DNA of 64,000 nucleotides from Comamonas sp. lk (GTDB lineage Bacteria > Pseudomonadota > Gammaproteobacteria > Burkholderiales > Burkholderiaceae_C), in contig CAMELV010000007.1 of assembly GCA_945925985.1 (NCBI GenBank), positions 62,001 through 126,000 of the forward strand, in the 5' to 3' direction. Both the position numbers and the translations under genes were made by a program. Below are positions 61,694-64,000 of this stretch, piece by piece (within the stretch, counting starts at the first letter, position 1; the number at the start of each line of letters is the position of its first letter). Under the pieces are notes generated by a model that saw only the letters and a list, made by a program, of their open reading frames with translations, was not told where the DNA came from and did no database searches.

Positions 61694-63925
61694 ATGACCG
61701 ACACCACCCACCGCCGTATCTGCCCCCTGTGTGAAGCCTGCTGTGGGCTGGAAATCACCACCCGCCAAGGCCGCGTCATCAGCATCCGGGGCGACACGCA
61801 AGACGTGTTCAGCGCCGGGTACGTCTGCCCCAAGGGCGTGGCGCTGAAAGACCTGCACGAAGACCCAGACCGGCTGCGCACACCACTGATCAAACGCGAC
61901 GGCGTGCATGTGCCAGCCACCTGGGACGAGGCCTTTGCCGAGATTGAGCGCCGGCTGCCGGCCGTGATCGCGCTGAATGGACGCGACGCCACCGCCTCCG
62001 TGGTGGGTAACCCGGCGGCACACAAGATCGGCCTGGTGGGTTACTTTGGCAAGCTGGCGCGGGCGCTGGGCAGCAAAAACGTGTTCTCGGCCTCCACCCT
62101 GGACCAGATGCCCAAGCAGCTCGCCAGCGGGCTGATGTTCGGCCACTGGCTGTCGGTGGCCCTGCCCGACATCGTGCGGACCGACCTGCTGCTGGTGATC
62201 GGCGCCAACCCGCTGGCCAGCAACGGCAGCATGTGGACGGTGCCTGACTTCAAGGGCAAGGCCCGGGCCATGCAAGCGCGCGGCGGCCGGCTGGTCGTGA
62301 TCGATCCGCGCCGCACCGAAACCGCGGCCATGGCCGACGCCCACCATTTCATCCGCCCCGGTGCCGATGTGTTTTTGTTGGCCGCCCTGGTGCACACCCT
62401 GTTTGCCGAGCAGCTGGTGCGCTTGGGGCCGGTGGCCGATTGGGTGACCGGCGTGGCCGAGGTCGGGCAGGCGGTGGCGCCGTTCACGCCCGAGGCAGTG
62501 GCGGCGCGTTGCGGCATCAGCGCCGACACCATCCGGGCGCTGGCCCGCACCCTGGCAGAGACGCCTCGCGCTGCCGTTTACGCCCGCATCGGCACCTGCA
62601 CCCAGGAATACGGCACGCTGGCGAGCTGGCTGGTGGATGTGCTCAATGTACTCACTGGGCACCTGGACACCCCGGGCGGCGCCATGTTTGCCAAGCCGGC
62701 CGCCTTCGGCTCCAACACCATGGGCCGGCCCGGCAGCGGCAAGGGCATTGCCACTGGTCGTCACCACGCCCGGGTCAGCGGCGCGCCCGAGGTGATGGGG
62801 GAGTTGCCCATCACCTGCCTGGCCGAAGAGATCGAGACCGCCGGCCCCGGCCAGGTCCGGGCGCTGATCACCATCGCCACCAACCCGGTGCTCTCCAGCC
62901 CGAATGGACCGCGCCTGGCACGGGCGCTGGCGTCGCTGGATTTCATGGTCAGCTTGGACATTTACCTGAACGAGACCACGCGCCACGCCGATGTGATCCT
63001 GCCCGGCCCGTCGCCGCTGGAAGACATGCACTATGACCTGGCGTTTCCGCAGCTGTCCTGGCGCAACCATGCGCGCTACAGCCCACCGGTGTTTGACCCG
63101 GCGCCAGGCCAGCCCCAAGAATCGGAAACCCTGCTGCGGCTGGCCGCCATCGCCCGCGGCCAGGGCAGCGGCCTGGATGCCGGCGCGCTGGACGACGCCC
63201 AATTTGCCGACGAGGCTCAGCGGCTGTACGGCGCCCACGCCGAAGCGGTGGTGCAGGCCACCCAGGGTCTGCGCGGGCCGCAACGCATGCTGGATGCCGC
63301 CCTGCGCAACGGCCCCTATGGTGAAGGCTTTGGCACCCGGCCCGACGGCCTAACGCTGGCCAAGGTGATGGCAGCCAACGCCAGCGGCGGCATCGACCTG
63401 GGCGAGTTGCAACCGCGAATCCCGGAAATGCTGCGCACCCCCAGCGGCAAAATTGAACTGGCCCCGCCCAGCCTGCTGGCTGACATGCTGCGCGCCGTGG
63501 CCGACCTGGCGCGGCCCGCACCCGAGCTGGTCATCATTGGCAGGCGCGACGTGCGCAGCAACAACAGCTGGATGCACAACCTGCCAGTGCTGGCCAAGGG
63601 CCCGATGCGTTGTACCGCGCTGGTTCACCCTGGCGACGCCGCACGGTTGGGCCTGCAGGACGGCAGCCTGGCCGAGATCAGCAGTCAAGCCACCCAGGGG
63701 CCGCGCAGTGTGCAAGCACAGGTGCAGATCAGCGCCGAAATGATGCCCGGCGTGGTCAGCCTGCCGCACGGCTGGGGCCATGACCAACCCGGCACCCGGC
63801 TGCAACTGGCCGCCCAACGCCCCGGCGCTAACCTCAACGCCCTGCTGGACGACCAGTGGCGCGACCCGCTGTCGGGCAACGCGGTGCTGGGCGGCATGGC
63901 CATCACTCTGCGGGCGCTGGTCTGA
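61694..63925 (+). CDS. Molybdopterin-dependent oxidoreductase, large subunit
   Basis: A 743-residue member of the DMSO-reductase superfamily. The N-terminal [4Fe-4S] site is CPLCEACCG, followed by CPKG (about residue 52). LLVIGANPLASNGSMWT and LVVIDPRRTETA bind the cofactor, and the C-terminal domain has ELVIIGRRDVRSNNSWMHN and VSLPHGWGHD. The molybdenum ligand region reads SASTLDQMPKQ, so Cys and Sec are not obvious there. It resembles formate-dehydrogenase-like orphan enzymes; the substrate is unknown. No small subunits are visible in the window. It is divergent from the TIM-barrel gene. Confidence 0.9.
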   Translation: MTDTTHRRICPLCEACCGLEITTRQGRVISIRGDTQDVFSAGYVCPKGVALKDLHEDPDRLRTPLIKRDGVHVPATWDEAFAEIERRLPAVIALNGRDATASVVGNPAAHKIGLVGYFGKLARALGSKNVFSASTLDQMPKQLASGLMFGHWLSVALPDIVRTDLLLVIGANPLASNGSMWTVPDFKGKARAMQARGGRLVVIDPRRTETAAMADAHHFIRPGADVFLLAALVHTLFAEQLVRLGPVADWVTGVAEVGQAVAPFTPEAVAARCGISADTIRALARTLAETPRAAVYARIGTCTQEYGTLASWLVDVLNVLTGHLDTPGGAMFAKPAAFGSNTMGRPGSGKGIATGRHHARVSGAPEVMGELPITCLAEEIETAGPGQVRALITIATNPVLSSPNGPRLARALASLDFMVSLDIYLNETTRHADVILPGPSPLEDMHYDLAFPQLSWRNHARYSPPVFDPAPGQPQESETLLRLAAIARGQGSGLDAGALDDAQFADEAQRLYGAHAEAVVQATQGLRGPQRMLDAALRNGPYGEGFGTRPDGLTLAKVMAANASGGIDLGELQPRIPEMLRTPSGKIELAPPSLLADMLRAVADLARPAPELVIIGRRDVRSNNSWMHNLPVLAKGPMRCTALVHPGDAARLGLQDGSLAEISSQATQGPRSVQAQVQISAEMMPGVVSLPHGWGHDQPGTRLQLAAQRPGANLNALLDDQWRDPLSGNAVLGGMAITLRALV

Positions 63926-63933
63926 GGGAGATG

Positions 63934-64000
63934 TCAGGCCGGCACACTCGGCCGCCGCGGCACCAGCACTGGAGTTCCATCGCGACAGGTCAGCGCTTCG
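63934..64000 (-). CDS. Possible 3' end of a gene cut by the window
   Basis: The minus strand reads EALTCRDGTPVLVPRRPSV and ends PA, then TGA at 63934-63936. The stretch is open to the window edge with protein-like composition, convergent with the molybdopterin gene. It is too short to identify. Confidence 0.3.
   Translation of the reverse strand, partial: EALTCRDGTPVLVPRRPSVPA

Noticed and set aside
60563-63283. A very long minus-strand open frame of 906 codons as one protein
   Set aside because: Only the 3' third (from about 61597) reads as a coherent TIM-barrel protein. The upstream part lies opposite the well-supported molybdopterin oxidoreductase and has the Gly/Gln/His/Arg-rich composition of an antisense shadow.

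Overview
The window looks like chromosomal DNA of a betaproteobacterium, most probably Comamonadaceae (Burkholderiales). This is inferred from the housekeeping genes at its edges (recG, queA, tgt, a PhaM-type polyhydroxybutyrate granule protein), the high GC content and the many LIV-type ABC transporters with catabolic genes. No rRNA, tRNA, CRISPR array, transposase or integrase was recognised, and no gene-free stretch exceeds 300 bases.

Layout. (1) 1-1282: 5' part of recG on the minus strand, cut by the window edge. (2) 1380-48674: a catabolic island of about 47 kb. Its left arm (minus, 7402 to 1380) encodes two amidohydrolases, a SnoaL/NTF2-like protein, a Rieske oxygenase, a MarR regulator, an SDR and a Dabb protein. 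From a divergent regulatory region (7403-7628) a plus operon runs SDR - LIV transporter - binding protein - SDR - two tandem P450s - an unrecognised internally duplicated protein (to 17160). The centre holds a crotonase, a pair of dissimilar acyl-CoA dehydrogenases, and an eight-gene minus operon (28729 to 20308) with acyl-CoA ligase, hydratase, 3-hydroxyacyl-CoA dehydrogenase, thiolase, aldo/keto reductase, acyl-CoA dehydrogenase and a thiolase-like/DUF35 pair. A GntR regulator (28832) precedes a second LIV system (29695-34257). That system is followed by a class II aldolase-like protein, two tandem 2-oxoglutarate dioxygenases, a dehalogenase-like hydrolase, an SDR and a second copy of the unrecognised duplicated protein (to 39458). 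A third LIV system (39472-45883) carries a KstD-like flavoprotein and ends with a crotonase-like protein, an SDR and a PDC-hydrolase-like amidohydrolase (to 48674). (3) 48738-64000: mostly core functions: an unknown protein, queA, a salicylate-5-hydroxylase-like Rieske pair wedged between queA and tgt, tgt, a FIST protein, phaM, a PIG-L deacetylase, an AstE-like hydrolase, a DEDD exonuclease, sugar-type oxidoreductases, a TIM-barrel protein and a molybdopterin oxidoreductase.

How the genes may work together (inference): three uptake systems import related carboxylated or aromatic/alicyclic compounds. P450s, 2-oxoglutarate dioxygenases and a Rieske enzyme hydroxylate them, SDRs and the flavoprotein oxidise the products, and amidohydrolases and the alpha/beta hydrolase cleave them. 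The CoA ligase operon then carries out beta-oxidation, including a retro-aldol step like that of steroid side-chain degradation. The substrate cannot be named from sequence alone.

The most novel element is the pair of paralogous proteins at 16318-17160 and 38628-39458. Each is made of two copies of an approximately 110-residue repeat, and each ends a module with a tandem pair of oxygenases plus an SDR. I do not recognise the family.
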